NCBI RefSeq assembly: GCF_000312565.1
Contig: NZ_CALW02000050.1
Location: forward strand, 1-61,111
Direction of reading: 5' to 3'
Source of the DNA: Bartonella rattaustraliani AUST/NH4
Lineage (GTDB): Bacteria; Pseudomonadota; Alphaproteobacteria; Rhizobiales; Rhizobiaceae
DNA: 61,111 bases
Shown: one piece after another, positions 19,855-31,449 of the stretch
Layout of the letters: every line of letters starts with the position of its first letter
Position numbering within the stretch: the first letter of the stretch is position 1
Position numbers and translations under genes: made by a program
Notes under the pieces: model-generated
What the model saw: the letters and a program-made list of their open reading frames with translations, nothing else
Told to the model about the DNA's origin: nothing
Database searches by the model: none

Positions 19855-20901
19855 ATGCATGATTTCTTTATGACTTGGTTGTTGCCATTACTCATTATAA
19901 TTGGAAAAACACTCCTCCTTTTGGTTGTTCTTCTGGTCTTAGTTGCCTATCTTCTTTATGCAGATAGAAAAATTTGGGCAGCTGTACAATTGCGTCGTGG
20001 TCCAAATGTTGTTGGTCCTTGGGGATTGTTACAGTCTTTTGCAGATTTAATTAAATTTGTTGTTAAGGAGCCGATTATTCCTGCTGGCGCTAATAAGGGT
20101 GTTTTTCTTTTGGCACCTTTTGTTTCTGCTACGCTTGCTTTATCAACTTGGGCCGTTATTCCTGTCAATGAAGGTTGGGAAGTTGCTAAAATTAATGTTG
20201 GTCTGCTTTATATTTTAGCTATTTCGTCTCTTGAGGTATATGGCGTTATCATGGGAGGATGGGCGTCAAATTCAAAATACCCTTTCTTAGGCGCTCTTCG
20301 TTCAGCTGCCCAGATGGTTTCTTATGAGGTTTCCATTGGCTTTGTCCTTGTAACTGTTATTTTAGTCAGTGGTTCATTGGATCTGACAACAATTGTTCAA
20401 AAGCAAAGTCATGGGCTTGGAACGACTTTAGGGATTCCGTTCAACAGTTTTCTTGATTGGAATTGGCTCGTTCTTTTTCCAATGTTTATTATCTTTTTTA
20501 TTTCCGCACTTGCTGAGACAAATCGCCCCCCCTTTGATTTAGTAGAAGCAGAATCTGAACTTGTTGCTGGTCATATGGTTGAGTATTCTTCTACACCTTA
20601 TATGCTCTTCTTCCTTGGTGAATATGTTGCTATCGTGTTAATGTGTGCATTAACAACTATTTTATTTTTAGGTGGCTGGTTGCCTCTCTTGGATGTTTGG
20701 TGGCTTAATTGGGTTCCTGGTATCATTTGGTTTATTTTAAAGGTTTGCTTTGTATTTTTTTGGTTTGCTATGGTCAAAGCGTTTGTTCCACGTTATCGCT
20801 ATGATCAGCTCATGCGGCTTGGTTGGAAGGTTTTTCTTCCTCTCTCACTAGCAATGGTTGTCATAACTGCTGCTTTTTTAAAGTTTACGGGTTTTGTTTA
20901 A
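19855..20901 (+). CDS. nuoH: NADH-quinone oxidoreductase subunit H
   Basis: 348 residues, about eight to nine membrane helices. NuoH joins the peripheral and membrane arms and forms part of the quinone channel. Signatures are [35 protein letters not shown] and [20 protein letters not shown]. The charged loop residues of the last two are essential in the family. It is followed closely by nuoI. Confidence 0.97.
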   Translation: MHDFFMTWLLPLLIIIGKTLLLLVVLLVLVAYLLYADRKIWAAVQLRRGPNVVGPWGLLQSFADLIKFVVKEPIIPAGANKGVFLLAPFVSATLALSTWAVIPVNEGWEVAKINVGLLYILAISSLEVYGVIMGGWASNSKYPFLGALRSAAQMVSYEVSIGFVLVTVILVSGSLDLTTIVQKQSHGLGTTLGIPFNSFLDWNWLVLFPMFIIFFISALAETNRPPFDLVEAESELVAGHMVEYSSTPYMLFFLGEYVAIVLMCALTTILFLGGWLPLLDVWWLNWVPGIIWFILKVCFVFFWFAMVKAFVPRYRYDQLMRLGWKVFLPLSLAMVVITAAFLKFTGFV

Positions 20902-20915
20902 GAGGAAGTTTTACG

Positions 20916-21407
20916 ATGTCAGGTTTTATTCAGGCGGCAAAATCACTCCTTCTATTGGAATTTGTGAGTGCTTTTTTTCTCGCAATGCGTCAGTTTTTTT
21001 CACCAAAACCCACGATCAATTATCCTTACGAGAAGGGTTTTGTTTCGCAACGTTTCCGTGGTGAACATGCGCTACGTCGCTACCCGAATGGTGAGGAACG
21101 GTGTATTGCTTGTAAATTGTGTGAAGCTATTTGTCCTGCGCAAGCTATTACAATTGAGGCAGGGCCGCGGCGCAATGATGGTACACGGAGAACTGTTCGT
21201 TATGATATAGATATGGTTAAGTGTATTTACTGTGGTTTTTGTCAAGAAGCTTGTCCAGTCGAAGCTATTGTTGAAGGTCCTAATTTTGAGTTTGCAACAG
21301 AAACGCGTGAAGAGCTATATTATGATAAGGAAAAGCTTTTAATGAATGGTGATCGCTGGGAGCGAGAAATTTCTCGAAATATATTGATGGATGCACCTTA
21401 TCGTTGA
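20916..21407 (+). CDS. nuoI: NADH-quinone oxidoreductase subunit I
   Basis: 163 residues, the 23-kDa ferredoxin-like subunit carrying clusters N6a and N6b. The two [4Fe-4S] motifs are [12 protein letters not shown] and [12 protein letters not shown]. The N-terminal amphipathic helix ([19 protein letters not shown]) attaches it to the membrane. The start at 20916 follows AGAGGA. The frame is open further upstream into nuoH, but that part has no family resemblance. Confidence 0.97.
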   Translation: MSGFIQAAKSLLLLEFVSAFFLAMRQFFSPKPTINYPYEKGFVSQRFRGEHALRRYPNGEERCIACKLCEAICPAQAITIEAGPRRNDGTRRTVRYDIDMVKCIYCGFCQEACPVEAIVEGPNFEFATETREELYYDKEKLLMNGDRWEREISRNILMDAPYR

Positions 21408-21503
21408 GGGTATTATTGAATGGGATGTCGGATTATTATTCCGATAAATTGTAATCTGGTATGAAGTTTTATACCAATTTTTGGGTTAATTGAGGAGAGG
21501 CCT

Positions 21504-22124
21504 ATGCTAACCGATCTAGCGGCGGCATTTTTCTATTTATTTGCTTTTATTATGCTAGCGAGTGCGATTGTTGTTATTACAGCGTGTAATCCTGTGCACT
21601 CAGTTTTGTTTTTAATATTGGCATTTTTTAATGCTGCAGCCTTATTTTTACTTGTAGGGGCAGAATTTTTAGGGCTTATCCTGCTTGTTGTTTATGTTGG
21701 CGCTGTTGCTGTTTTATTTTTATTTGTGGTTATGATGCTTGATGTTGATTTTGCTGAGTTAAAGAGTGGTGCACTTCGGTATGCTCCTCTTGGGGCTCTT
21801 GTTGGGAGTATTGTTGCTGTAGAATTGATCGTTATTTTTGTGAGTAGTCATTTTTCTCCAGCTCTTAGAACAAATATCATGCAGCCAATGCCAGATTTAG
21901 CGCAGCGAACGAATACACAAGCATTGGGTGATATTTTGTATACGGATTATGTTTTCTATTTTCAAATTGCGGGAATAATTTTATTGATCGCAATGATTGG
22001 AGCTATTGTTTTGACACTTCGTCATAAATCTAGTGTAAAACGACAATCCATAGCGGCGCAAGTTTCTAGGACAGTAGAAAGCGCAATTGAAGTTAAACAA
22101 GTTGAATCAGGCAAGGGCATTTAA
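21504..22124 (+). CDS. nuoJ: NADH-quinone oxidoreductase subunit J
   Basis: 206 residues, five membrane helices. NuoJ is an antiporter-adjacent membrane subunit of complex I. It has the family segment VHSVLFLILAFFNAAALFLL and LLVVYVGAVAVLFLFVVMML, the latter containing the pi-bulge helix known from structures. The polar C-terminal tail of about 35 residues is less conserved. GAGGAGAGG stands just upstream of the start. Confidence 0.95.
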   Translation: MLTDLAAAFFYLFAFIMLASAIVVITACNPVHSVLFLILAFFNAAALFLLVGAEFLGLILLVVYVGAVAVLFLFVVMMLDVDFAELKSGALRYAPLGALVGSIVAVELIVIFVSSHFSPALRTNIMQPMPDLAQRTNTQALGDILYTDYVFYFQIAGIILLIAMIGAIVLTLRHKSSVKRQSIAAQVSRTVESAIEVKQVESGKGI

Positions 22125-22133
22125 GGGGGAAGT

Positions 22134-22442
22134 ATGCACGTTGATATTACTCATTATCTCATTGTTTCTGTTCTTATGTTTACAATCGGTATTGCAGGGA
22201 TTTTTCTCAACAGAAAGAATGTAATTATTATCCTTATGTCTATAGAGCTTATATTACTTTCCGTGAATCTCAATTTTGTTGCATTTTCGGCGTTTCTTCA
22301 TGATCTCGTTGGTCAGATATTTGCTTTATTTATTTTAACGGTAGCAGCAGCTGAAGCTGCAATTGGTTTAGCAATTCTTGTAGTCTTTTTCCGTAATCGT
22401 GGTTCTATCGCGGTTGAAGACGTGAATGTAATGAAAGGCTGA
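22134..22442 (+). CDS. nuoK: NADH-quinone oxidoreductase subunit K
   Basis: 102 residues, three membrane helices, the MrpC-like subunit. It shows [20 protein letters not shown] and the conserved Glu residues in the second and third helices ([11 protein letters not shown] and [11 protein letters not shown]), which belong to the central proton pathway. It starts nine bases after nuoJ and ends a few bases before nuoL. Confidence 0.96.
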   Translation: MHVDITHYLIVSVLMFTIGIAGIFLNRKNVIIILMSIELILLSVNLNFVAFSAFLHDLVGQIFALFILTVAAAEAAIGLAILVVFFRNRGSIAVEDVNVMKG

Positions 22443-22448
22443 TCAGTG

Positions 22449-24413
22449 ATGTTTTATGTGATCGTCTTTCTTCCACTTTTAGGGTTTCTCATTACTTCTA
22501 TGGGGGGGAAAGCTATAGGAGATCGTGCGAGTGAATTGGTGACATGTAGCTTTATGATCATTGTTGCTGTATTATCGTGGATAGCCTTTTTCAATATTGC
22601 ACTTGATCATGCACCGGTCATTGATATATCGGTATTACATTGGCTCACTATCGGTAGTTTAACATTCGATTGGGCTTTACATATTGATACATTAACAGCT
22701 GTTATGCTTATTGTCGTCAATAGTGTTTCAGCAGTAGTGCATATTTATTCCATTGGTTATATGCATCATGATCCTTCAAGACCTCGTTTTTTTTCTTATC
22801 TTTCTTTATTCACATTTATGATGCTTATGTTGGTAACATCCAACAATTTGATTCAGATGTTTTTTGGATGGGAAGGGGTCGGGCTTGCTTCTTATTTACT
22901 TATTGGTTTCTGGTTTCAGCGAGAGTCTGCAAATAAGGCTGCAATGAAAGCTTTTGTTGTTAACCGTGTGGGAGATTTCGGTTTTCTCTTAGGAATCTTT
23001 AGTATTTTTATTCTATTCCAATCGGTTGACTTTGCTTCTATTTTTGCAAAAGCTACAAGCAAAAGTTTCATACAGAATATGACATTTTTAGGTTGGCAGC
23101 TTAATGGACAAGCGGCAATCACTGTTGTATGTCTTTTATTGTTTATTGGTGCTATGGGGAAGTCCGCACAATTCCTATTACATACCTGGCTTCCCGATGC
23201 AATGGAGGGGCCAACACCCGTATCGGCGCTCATTCATGCTGCAACAATGGTAACAGCTGGTGTTTTTATGGTTGCACGGATGTCACCAATTTTTGAACTC
23301 TCTCCAACTGCTTTAACAGTGATTATTATTGTTGGAACAACAACCGCGTTTTTTGCAGCAACTGTGGGGTTGGTGCAAAATGATATTAAGCGTGTTATCG
23401 CTTATTCTACATGTTCACAGCTTGGTTATATGTTTGTCGCTCTTGGTGTTGGCGCTTATGGAGCAGCTGTTTTTCATCTTTTTACGCATGCTTTTTTTAA
23501 GGCTTTATTGTTTCTTGGGGCAGGATCTGTCATTCATGCAGTCTCTGATGAGCAAGATATGCGAAAAATGGGAGGATTACGCAAGCATATCAAGGTTACC
23601 TATTGGATGATGATGATAGGAACTGTTGCCTTAACAGGTGTTGGTATTCCAGGAACAGTTTTTGGAACGGCTGGCTTTTTCTCTAAAGATGCGATTATAG
23701 AGTCTGCTTTTGTGTCACATAATATTGCTTCAGGATATGCTTTCTATCTTCTTGTTTTTGCTGCTTTATTAACAAGTTTTTATTCATGGCGTCTTATATT
23801 TATGACATTTTACGGTAAACCACGTGCAACAGTTGATGTTATGCATCATGTTCATGAATCGCCTCCAGTGATGTTGGTTCCACTGTTTATTTTAGCAATT
23901 GGAGCGATATTTGCTGGAGCTGTTTTTCACCCTTACTTTTTTGGTGATCTATATGATGCTTTTTGGAAGGGAGCATTATTTACAAATAGCCATAATCACA
24001 TTCTTCATGAATCTCATGATGTGCTGAATTGGGTAAAATGGTCACCCTTTGCAGCTATGGTTCTTGGTTTTATATTGGCCTATTTGTTCTATATTGTTGT
24101 TCCTTCTCTTCCCAAAAAGTTGGCGAAAATGATGCCTGGAGTATATCAGTTCCTTTATCAAAAGTGGTATTTTGATCAATTCTATTACTTTTTATTCGTT
24201 CGCCCTGCTTTTAAACTTGGGTGCTTCCTTTGGAAAGTGGGAGATGGTAAGATTATTGATGGCTTAGGTCCCAATGGTATTGCAGCGCGTGTTATTGATA
24301 TTACAAATAGGGTTGTTCGCATGCAAACTGGCTATCTTTATCACTATGCGTTTGCAATGCTTATTGGCGTTGCATTGCTGATTACATGGATGATGATCGG
24401 GGGCGTAAGTTGA
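22449..24413 (+). CDS. nuoL: NADH-quinone oxidoreductase subunit L
   Basis: 654 residues, the distal antiporter-like proton-pumping subunit with about 16 helices and the long lateral helix at its C-terminus. Key segments are [18 protein letters not shown], the Lys-containing [20 protein letters not shown] and [19 protein letters not shown]. The ATG at 22449 is preferred over the GTG just before it. Its stop TGA shares one base with the nuoM start. Confidence 0.96.
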   Translation: MFYVIVFLPLLGFLITSMGGKAIGDRASELVTCSFMIIVAVLSWIAFFNIALDHAPVIDISVLHWLTIGSLTFDWALHIDTLTAVMLIVVNSVSAVVHIYSIGYMHHDPSRPRFFSYLSLFTFMMLMLVTSNNLIQMFFGWEGVGLASYLLIGFWFQRESANKAAMKAFVVNRVGDFGFLLGIFSIFILFQSVDFASIFAKATSKSFIQNMTFLGWQLNGQAAITVVCLLLFIGAMGKSAQFLLHTWLPDAMEGPTPVSALIHAATMVTAGVFMVARMSPIFELSPTALTVIIIVGTTTAFFAATVGLVQNDIKRVIAYSTCSQLGYMFVALGVGAYGAAVFHLFTHAFFKALLFLGAGSVIHAVSDEQDMRKMGGLRKHIKVTYWMMMIGTVALTGVGIPGTVFGTAGFFSKDAIIESAFVSHNIASGYAFYLLVFAALLTSFYSWRLIFMTFYGKPRATVDVMHHVHESPPVMLVPLFILAIGAIFAGAVFHPYFFGDLYDAFWKGALFTNSHNHILHESHDVLNWVKWSPFAAMVLGFILAYLFYIVVPSLPKKLAKMMPGVYQFLYQKWYFDQFYYFLFVRPAFKLGCFLWKVGDGKIIDGLGPNGIAARVIDITNRVVRMQTGYLYHYAFAMLIGVALLITWMMIGGVS

Positions 24414-25882
24414 TGACCGATTGGCCTATTCTTTCTACGGTTACATTTTTACCACTTGTTGGTGTGTTACTCATTTTATTTATTAAAGATGATAACGAAG
24501 CAGCACTGCGTAATATACGCAATGTAGCATTTTTTACGACTGTGTTTGTTTTTATTATTTCCTTAATTATTTGGGCAGGTTTTGATAATACAAACGCGCA
24601 CTTTCAAATGGTTGAGAGATTCAATTGGTTGGGTGGGGGGATTAGCTATCACATGGGGGTTGATGGTATTTCTATCCTCTTTGTTGTTCTTTCGGCTTTT
24701 CTTTTACCTTTTTGTATTTTAGCAAGTTGGGAAAGCGTTAAAGATAGATTAAAGGCTTATATGATTGCTTTTCTTCTTCTTGAGGTTGCAATTATTGGGG
24801 TCTTTTGTGCTCTTGATGCGATATTGTTCTATGTATTTTTTGAAGGCAGCCTCATTCCCATGTTTATCATTATTGGTGTTTGGGGGGGCGCACGTCGCGT
24901 TTATGCAAGTATAAAGTTTTTCTTATACACTTTGCTTGGCTCTGTGCTCATGTTGGTTGCTCTTATGGCTATGTACTGGGAGGCTGGAACGCTCGATATA
25001 CCGACTTTATTAAACCATCAGTTTCCTGCACATATGCAAATATGGTTATGGCTTGCTTTTTTTGCTTCTTTTGCGGTTAAAATGCCAATGTGGCCAGTTC
25101 ATACGTGGTTACCTGATGCTCACGTGGAAGCACCAACGGCTGGTTCCGTTATTTTAGCTGGTGTTTTGTTGAAGTTGGGCGGTTATGGTTTTCTTCGTTT
25201 TTCTTTACCAATGTTTCCTATCGCGTCAGCTGATTTTGCTCCTTTTGTTTTCACATTATCGCTTATCGCTATTATTTATACATCCTTGGTGGCTCTTGTT
25301 CAAAATGACATAAAAAAACTTATTGCTTATTCTTCTATAGCGCATATGGGATATGTGACGATGGGTATTTTTGCTGCAAATGAACAAGGAATTCAGGGGG
25401 CTATTTACCAGATGTTGTCGCATGGAATTGTTTCAGCAGCTTTATTTCTTTGTGTTGGGGTTATTTACGATCGTTTACATACACGTGAAATTGCAGCTTT
25501 TGGCGGTTTGGTGAATAATATGCCCAAATATGCCGTTGCTTTCTTAATTTTCACTATGGCAAATGTTGGTTTACCCGGGACTTCAGGTTTTTTAGGTGAA
25601 TTTTTAACTTTAATAGGTGTTTTTCAAGTGAATAAACTGGTGGTTGTTTTTGCTACAACTGGCATTATTTTATCTGCTGCCTATGCACTTTATCTTTATC
25701 GGCGTGTGGTTTTTGGTTCCTTGGATAAAGAGAATTTAAAAGTCCTTATTGATCTTTCTTCAAGAGAGAAATTCATCCTTTATCCTATGGTTATTTTAAC
25801 AATATTTTTTGGTATCTATCCAACCCCTATTTTTAAGGTAACGGCATTTTCTGTAAAAGCCCTTATCAGTAAACTACACTAG
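24413..25882 (+). CDS. nuoM: NADH-quinone oxidoreductase subunit M
   Basis: 489 residues, an antiporter-like subunit with 14 predicted helices. The Glu in [13 protein letters not shown] and the Lys in [19 protein letters not shown] are the conserved proton-channel residues. [20 protein letters not shown] is the family hallmark. The start at 24413 (MTDWPIL) overlaps the nuoL stop by one base; an in-frame Met at 24386 inside nuoL is less likely. Confidence 0.96.
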   Translation: MTDWPILSTVTFLPLVGVLLILFIKDDNEAALRNIRNVAFFTTVFVFIISLIIWAGFDNTNAHFQMVERFNWLGGGISYHMGVDGISILFVVLSAFLLPFCILASWESVKDRLKAYMIAFLLLEVAIIGVFCALDAILFYVFFEGSLIPMFIIIGVWGGARRVYASIKFFLYTLLGSVLMLVALMAMYWEAGTLDIPTLLNHQFPAHMQIWLWLAFFASFAVKMPMWPVHTWLPDAHVEAPTAGSVILAGVLLKLGGYGFLRFSLPMFPIASADFAPFVFTLSLIAIIYTSLVALVQNDIKKLIAYSSIAHMGYVTMGIFAANEQGIQGAIYQMLSHGIVSAALFLCVGVIYDRLHTREIAAFGGLVNNMPKYAVAFLIFTMANVGLPGTSGFLGEFLTLIGVFQVNKLVVVFATTGIILSAAYALYLYRRVVFGSLDKENLKVLIDLSSREKFILYPMVILTIFFGIYPTPIFKVTAFSVKALISKLH

Positions 25883-25894
25883 ACGAAGAGAAGA

Positions 25895-27355
25895 ATGCTC
25901 ATGCAAACTGAAATAGTAGCGCAATTAGTGTTAATTTTTCCAGAGATTTTAATAGCGCTGGGAGGGGTGGTGTTGCTTTTGATTGGTGTTTATTCCAATG
26001 CACGCTCTTCTTTAACAGTAACAGGTTTAGCTATTGCACTTCTGATTGCAACCATTGTTATCATCGTTGTTTTTCCGAAAAGTGGCTTATTTCAAAATAA
26101 TGCGCTCATTATAGATTCTTTTGGTCGCTATATGAAAATTCTAACACTTATTGGTGCACTTTTTGCTCTTATTATGTCGGTTAGTTTTACCAGTTCTCAA
26201 AAGTTAGATATCTTTGAATTTCCGGTGCTTGTTCTTTTTGCAACCCTTGGCATGATGCTGATGATTTCAGCGGGCAATATGTTATCGCTTTATATGGGAT
26301 TAGAGTTACAGTCTCTCGCTTTATATGTTTTGGCTGCGATCAATCGTGATAATGTAAAATCTTCTGAAGCCGGTATAAAGTATTTTGTTTTAGGGGCATT
26401 GTCTTCAGGACTACTCCTTTATGGTATTTCTTTGCTTTATGGTTTTACCGGTCAAATTGGTTTTCGCGAAATTGCTCTTGCTTTAAAAGGTGGAAATTTG
26501 CAATTAGGAGCTATTTTGGGAATTGTTTTTGTTTTAGCGGGTTTGGCTTTCAAAATTTCTGCAGTTCCCTTTCATATGTGGACTCCTGATGTTTATGAGG
26601 GAGCACCAACACCGATTACTGCATTTTTTGCTGGTGCTCCTAAGATTGCGGCAATGACACTCATTGTTCGGGTGATTGTTACGGCTTTTATTCCGCTCAG
26701 CAGTTCGGGTGAGGCTATGCCTGCATGGCAACAAATTTTGGTGTTCATGGCGATAACGTCAATGATACTTGGTGCTTTCGCTGCAATTGGCCAAACGAAT
26801 ATGAAGCGTTTAATGGCTTATTCATCGATCAGTCATATGGGATATGCACTTGTTGGTTTAGCTGCTGGAGATATGCTTGGGGTAAAAAGTGTTATTCTTT
26901 ATATGACTATTTATCTTGGCATGACGCTTGGTTCATTTGCCTTTATTCTTGGAATGCGTTCTAGCAGTGGAAATGTCGAAAATATTTATGATCTTTCGGG
27001 ATTAATAAAGACTAGTCCGTTTATGGCTGTTGTGATGACTATACAACTTTTTTCTTTGGCAAGTATACCGCCCATGGCTGGTTTTTTTGGGAAATGGTAT
27101 ACATTTTCTGCGGCTGTTCATGCTGGACTTACACCGCTTGCTGTCATTGGGATGATCGCATCTGTTGTGGGGGCTTTTTACTATTTGCGTGTTATTAAAA
27201 TTATGTGGTTTGATGATGTAAAAGCACAGTTTATTGTTTTGCCAAATGAACTTAAATTCTGTCTTGGGGTTTCAGTATTATTCATTTTATTTTATACGTT
27301 TTTTGGAATTTGGTTCGCGGAATTAGCAGAAAAAGCCGCCACTGCATTATTTTAA
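25895..27355 (+). CDS. nuoN: NADH-quinone oxidoreductase subunit N
   Basis: 486 residues (484 if the second Met at 25901 is used), antiporter-like with about 14 helices. It contains the Glu in SLYMGLELQSLALY, FKISAVPFHMWTPDVYEGA and PTPITAFFAGAPK. It is the last gene of the nuo operon. Its TAA stop shares a base with the birA start, so birA is probably read from the same transcript. Confidence 0.96.
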   Translation: MLMQTEIVAQLVLIFPEILIALGGVVLLLIGVYSNARSSLTVTGLAIALLIATIVIIVVFPKSGLFQNNALIIDSFGRYMKILTLIGALFALIMSVSFTSSQKLDIFEFPVLVLFATLGMMLMISAGNMLSLYMGLELQSLALYVLAAINRDNVKSSEAGIKYFVLGALSSGLLLYGISLLYGFTGQIGFREIALALKGGNLQLGAILGIVFVLAGLAFKISAVPFHMWTPDVYEGAPTPITAFFAGAPKIAAMTLIVRVIVTAFIPLSSSGEAMPAWQQILVFMAITSMILGAFAAIGQTNMKRLMAYSSISHMGYALVGLAAGDMLGVKSVILYMTIYLGMTLGSFAFILGMRSSSGNVENIYDLSGLIKTSPFMAVVMTIQLFSLASIPPMAGFFGKWYTFSAAVHAGLTPLAVIGMIASVVGAFYYLRVIKIMWFDDVKAQFIVLPNELKFCLGVSVLFILFYTFFGIWFAELAEKAATALF

Positions 27356-28164
27356 TGAATATGGTTTATATTTTATCAGACTTTGCTCAAAAACAAGGAT
27401 ACGCTGCTGAAGCATACGAAAATGTTGATTCAACAAATCTTGTTGCACAACGAAAAGCGCAAGCGGGTCATCAAGGATATCTCTGGATTGTTGCGCGAGA
27501 ACAGGCACAGGGAAGAGGAAGAAGAGGGAGGGTGTGGTCTAGTCCAAAGGGCAATCTTTACTCTAGTCTTTTATTAATTGATGATATTGTTCATCAAACT
27601 GCTGCTCAGCTTGGTTTTGTTGCCGGAGTAAGTGTAAGAGAAGCAATCAACCAATTTATCAAAGATGAAGAAAAAATGAACAGCATTGTGAGCTTAAAAT
27701 GGCCCAATGATATTTTATTAAAGGGTGCTAAAAGCTCTGGAGTTTTGCTTGAGATTTTTAAATTGCCATCACAACAATATGCCTTGATTATTGGTATTGG
27801 AGTGAATGTAAAATACCATTATGAAGATGCGCCTTATCCCACTTCAAGCTTAAAGAATATTGGTTTACAGATTGAATCCAGTCAATTATTTACGATTTTG
27901 ACAGAGCGTTTTGCTAAAAATTATCTTCTTTGGAAACAACCAGGAGGGGGTGAGATCATTCGTGAAAAATGGCTTTCTTATTGTTCCCACCTTGGGAAAC
28001 ATGTCAAAATAGTCAATGATGAAAAAGTCATTGAAGGTGTTTTTGATGGTCTTGATAGCGATTTTAACTGCCTCATAAAACAAAACAATGGTCAGAAAGC
28101 CGTTATTACAGCGGGAGATGTTCATTTTGGTTTGGCCGCTTCTGTTCATGCAAGGCGTTATTAA
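27355..28164 (+). CDS. birA: Biotin--[acetyl-CoA-carboxylase] ligase
   Basis: 269 residues. It joins biotin to the carboxyl carrier protein through biotinyl-AMP. The N-terminus starts directly with the catalytic domain: ENVDSTNLVAQ, then the ATP/biotin loop QAQGRGRRGRVWSSPKGNLY (GRGRRGR motif), LKWPNDILLKG with the catalytic Lys, and a small C-terminal SH3-like domain. There is no N-terminal winged-helix, so it is the enzyme-only class and not the repressor type. It follows nuoN with a one-base overlap, an order also seen in other Rhizobiales. Confidence 0.94.
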   Translation: MNMVYILSDFAQKQGYAAEAYENVDSTNLVAQRKAQAGHQGYLWIVAREQAQGRGRRGRVWSSPKGNLYSSLLLIDDIVHQTAAQLGFVAGVSVREAINQFIKDEEKMNSIVSLKWPNDILLKGAKSSGVLLEIFKLPSQQYALIIGIGVNVKYHYEDAPYPTSSLKNIGLQIESSQLFTILTERFAKNYLLWKQPGGGEIIREKWLSYCSHLGKHVKIVNDEKVIEGVFDGLDSDFNCLIKQNNGQKAVITAGDVHFGLAASVHARRY

Positions 28165-28219
28165 TTGATAGAATTTTCTTTCACCATCAGATTATCTGAA
28201 TAATTCAGGAGATGTTTAT

Positions 28220-29896
28220 ATGGTTACAGCCAGTGAAAACGAATTTGTCTTTTTACCTTTAGGAGGAGTTGGTGAAATAGGAATGAATCTGGCTGCTTAT
28301 GGGGTTGGTCCAGAAAATCTTCGTGAATGGCTACTTGTTGATATGGGGGTTAGTTTTGCTGGTAGCGAATTGCCCGGTGTTGATCTTATTTTACCTGATA
28401 TTCGTTTTCTAGAAAGTGAAAAACATAATGTGCGTGGTCTTATTTTAACGCATGCTCACGAAGATCATTATGGTGCGGTTCTTGATTTATGGCCAAAGCT
28501 TAACGTTCCAATTTATTGTACGCCTTTTACAGCAGGGCTATTGGAAAGTAAAAAACTATCAGATTTTGGATCTTATAAGATTCCACTCAATATTTTTCAC
28601 GCTGGTGATTGTTTTGAGGTGGGAGATTTTGCTATTGAGGCTATTGCTGTTAACCACTCAATTCCAGAATCTGTCTCTTTGGCCATTACAACATCTTTAG
28701 GTACTGTGATACACACGGGTGATTGGAAAATTGATAAGACACCTTCTCTTGGAGCTGTAACGAATGAAAAACGGTTCCGTGCTTTAGGCAATAAAGGTGT
28801 TTTAGCATTGCTTTGTGATTCCACAAATGCATGTCGAGATGGTGTAACACCGTCAGAACAGCAAGTTCAAACGAGTCTTACTGAAATTTTTTTAAAAGCT
28901 GAGGGACGCGTTGTGTTAGCAACTTTTGCTTCTAATGTTGGTCGGATACGTTCAATTGCTCTTGCAGCCGAATCTGCTGGGCGCAAAGTTCTTATCATTG
29001 GGCGTTCTCTTAAGCGAAGTATTATGGTTGCAGAAGAGCTTGGTTATATGAATGGTTTAGCTCCATTTGTGACAGAGGATGATTATGGTGGTATTCCACG
29101 AAAAGATCTTGTTTTAGTTGTAACGGGGAGTCAAGGAGAAGCGTCTGCTGCTTTAGCACAATTGTCACGCAAAGAAATGAGAAATATTGCACTTTCTTCT
29201 GGTGATACAGTTATTTATTCCTCCCGAAGTATTCCAGGAAATGAAAAAGCTATTCTTGAGATACAAAATCGTTTCATTGATAGGGGACTGACAGTTATTA
29301 CAGATGAAGACGCCCTTGTTCATGTTTCAGGACATCCGCGTCGTTTGGAACTTTTACAGATGTATGATTGGACAAAACCACAAGTCCTTGTTCCTGTGCA
29401 TGGTGAGGCAATGCATCTCACGGCTCAGGCTGATTTAGCGCGTCAAGCAGGTATTAAGACTGTTGCTGAAGTTAGAAATGGCGATATGCTGCGGCTTGCA
29501 CCAGATCCAGTAGAAATCATTGATCAAGCTCCTATTGGGCGACTTTATAAAGATGGTTGCCTTATTGGGGATGAGGATACGTTAGGAATTCGCGAGCGTC
29601 GCAAATTAAGTTATGCTGGGCATGTTGCTGTTTCTCTTCATATGAACAGCAAGCATGAATTACTTAATGATATCGGTTTAACCACATTAGGACTCCCTGA
29701 AAGTAATGAGAAAGGAGAGCGTTTGAAAGATATTCTTTTAGATGTGGTAGAAAATACACTTTATAATATTCCACGAATTAAACGAAAAAATGATGAACTT
29801 GTCCGGGAAGCAACGCGACGTGCTGTGAGAGCGGCTATTAATGAAGTTTGGCAAAAAAAGCCCCTCTGTACGGTTTTTCTACATCGGTCAAAATAA
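28220..29896 (+). CDS. rnj: Ribonuclease J
   Basis: 558 residues. It is a metallo-beta-lactamase/beta-CASP enzyme with 5'-3' exonuclease and endonuclease activity in RNA maturation and decay. Metal ligands are visible: THAHEDHYG (HxHxDH), NHSIPES, and HTGDWKID. The beta-CASP part has VLATFASNVGRI and VTGSQGEASAAL; HVSGHPRR and PVHGEAMHL complete the site. It lies between birA and proS on the same strand. Together with RNase E in this window, both main RNA-decay endonucleases are encoded within 15 kb. Confidence 0.95.
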   Translation: MVTASENEFVFLPLGGVGEIGMNLAAYGVGPENLREWLLVDMGVSFAGSELPGVDLILPDIRFLESEKHNVRGLILTHAHEDHYGAVLDLWPKLNVPIYCTPFTAGLLESKKLSDFGSYKIPLNIFHAGDCFEVGDFAIEAIAVNHSIPESVSLAITTSLGTVIHTGDWKIDKTPSLGAVTNEKRFRALGNKGVLALLCDSTNACRDGVTPSEQQVQTSLTEIFLKAEGRVVLATFASNVGRIRSIALAAESAGRKVLIIGRSLKRSIMVAEELGYMNGLAPFVTEDDYGGIPRKDLVLVVTGSQGEASAALAQLSRKEMRNIALSSGDTVIYSSRSIPGNEKAILEIQNRFIDRGLTVITDEDALVHVSGHPRRLELLQMYDWTKPQVLVPVHGEAMHLTAQADLARQAGIKTVAEVRNGDMLRLAPDPVEIIDQAPIGRLYKDGCLIGDEDTLGIRERRKLSYAGHVAVSLHMNSKHELLNDIGLTTLGLPESNEKGERLKDILLDVVENTLYNIPRIKRKNDELVREATRRAVRAAINEVWQKKPLCTVFLHRSK

Positions 29897-30112
29897 AGCA
29901 TTTTGGTGTGATGTTATTTTTTTGATCAAAGAAAGAAAGGAATTATCAAATTATTTACCGCTGAAAATAAACAAAAAAGGAATATGATCGATAAACTTTT
30001 TAACAACATAATCATTATCTTTGCAAGCATTCCGAATGTCGCTATAGATGGGCGTATAGTATATTTAAATTGTTCCGTTACAATGGAATTTGATTAGGAG
30101 TTAATTATTTCA

Positions 30113-31438
30113 ATGCGTCTTTCTCAATATTTTCTTCCACTTTTAAAAGAGAACCCTAAGGAAGCAGAAATTGTTTCTCATCGATTTATGTTGCGTGCAG
30201 GTATGATTCGCCAACAAACATCAGGGATTTATTCTTGGCTTCCTTTAGGTAAAAAAGTACTCGATAAAGTTTGTAATATTATTCGTGAGGAACAAGAACG
30301 CGCTGGTGCGATAGAAATATTGATGCCAACAATCCAATCTGCGGAACTTTGGCGTGAAAGTGGTCGTTATGATGATTATGGTTTGGAGATGCTCCGCATT
30401 AAAGACCGTCAAAAGCGTGATTTACTTTATGGTCCGACGAATGAAGAAATGGTAACAGATATTTTTCGCTCATATGTTCATTCTTATAAAGATCTGCCAC
30501 TGAATTTGTATCATATTCAGTGGAAGTTTCGTGATGAAATTCGTCCACGTTTTGGTGTGATGCGTGCACGAGAGTTTTTAATGAAAGATGCTTATTCTTT
30601 TGATCTTGATTATGAAGGATCTAAAACATCTTATAATCGTATGTTTATTGCTTATTTGCGTACATTTTCTCGTCTTGGTTTAAGAGCAATTCCTATGCGT
30701 GCTGATACAGGTCCCATAGGTGGTGAACTCAGTCATGAATTTATTATTTTGGCTGAAACGGGAGAGAGCACTATATTTTGTGATAAAAAATTTCTTGAGC
30801 TTACTGTTCCCAAAAGTTCAATCGACTTTAATGATAAAGCTGTGTTAACGGATATCATGAAACAGTGGACTTCTTTTTATGCCGCAACGGAAGAAATGCA
30901 TAATGAAGAAGAATGGAGTAAGGTTTCTGAGGGTAGTCGTCTTTCAGCGCGTGGTATTGAAGTGGGGCATATTTTTCACTTTGGGACTAAATATTCAGCA
31001 CCAATGGGCGCAAAAGTGATGGGGCAAGATGGAAAAGAGCATGTGGTTTCTATGGGGTCTTATGGTATTGGACCTTCGCGTCTTGTGGCGGCAGCTATTG
31101 AAGCTTCTCATGATGAAAATGGCATTATTTGGCCAAAGTCTATGGCACCGTTTGATTTTGGCATCATCAATATGAAACCGGATGATGAAAAATGTACGCA
31201 TGCATGTGAAATGCTCTATCAGGGATTTAAAAAAGCTGGTTTCGATCCATTATTAGATGATACCAGGGAGCGCCCTGGATCAAAATTTGCAACAATGGAT
31301 TTAATTGGTTTGCCGACACAAATAATCGTTGGACCTAAAAGCATTGCACAAAATGAAGTTGAAATGAAAGACCGAAAAACAGGTGTCAAAAATTCTTTAA
31401 CGGTTGAAAATCTGCTCAACCAATTTTCTGCAGTTTAG
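30113..31438 (+). CDS. proS: Prolyl-tRNA synthetase
   Basis: 441 residues, a class II synthetase. Motif 1 lies around [16 protein letters not shown], motif 2 is [25 protein letters not shown], and motif 3 is [23 protein letters not shown]. The C-terminal anticodon-binding domain ends the protein. The roughly 180-residue editing insertion of the E. coli enzyme is missing, giving the short alphaproteobacterial and mitochondrial-like type. TTAGGAG stands 12 bases before the start. The 216-base gap upstream (29897-30112) shows no gene and may contain the promoter. Confidence 0.95.
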   Translation: MRLSQYFLPLLKENPKEAEIVSHRFMLRAGMIRQQTSGIYSWLPLGKKVLDKVCNIIREEQERAGAIEILMPTIQSAELWRESGRYDDYGLEMLRIKDRQKRDLLYGPTNEEMVTDIFRSYVHSYKDLPLNLYHIQWKFRDEIRPRFGVMRAREFLMKDAYSFDLDYEGSKTSYNRMFIAYLRTFSRLGLRAIPMRADTGPIGGELSHEFIILAETGESTIFCDKKFLELTVPKSSIDFNDKAVLTDIMKQWTSFYAATEEMHNEEEWSKVSEGSRLSARGIEVGHIFHFGTKYSAPMGAKVMGQDGKEHVVSMGSYGIGPSRLVAAAIEASHDENGIIWPKSMAPFDFGIINMKPDDEKCTHACEMLYQGFKKAGFDPLLDDTRERPGSKFATMDLIGLPTQIIVGPKSIAQNEVEMKDRKTGVKNSLTVENLLNQFSAV

Positions 31439-31449
31439 TAGGCAATATT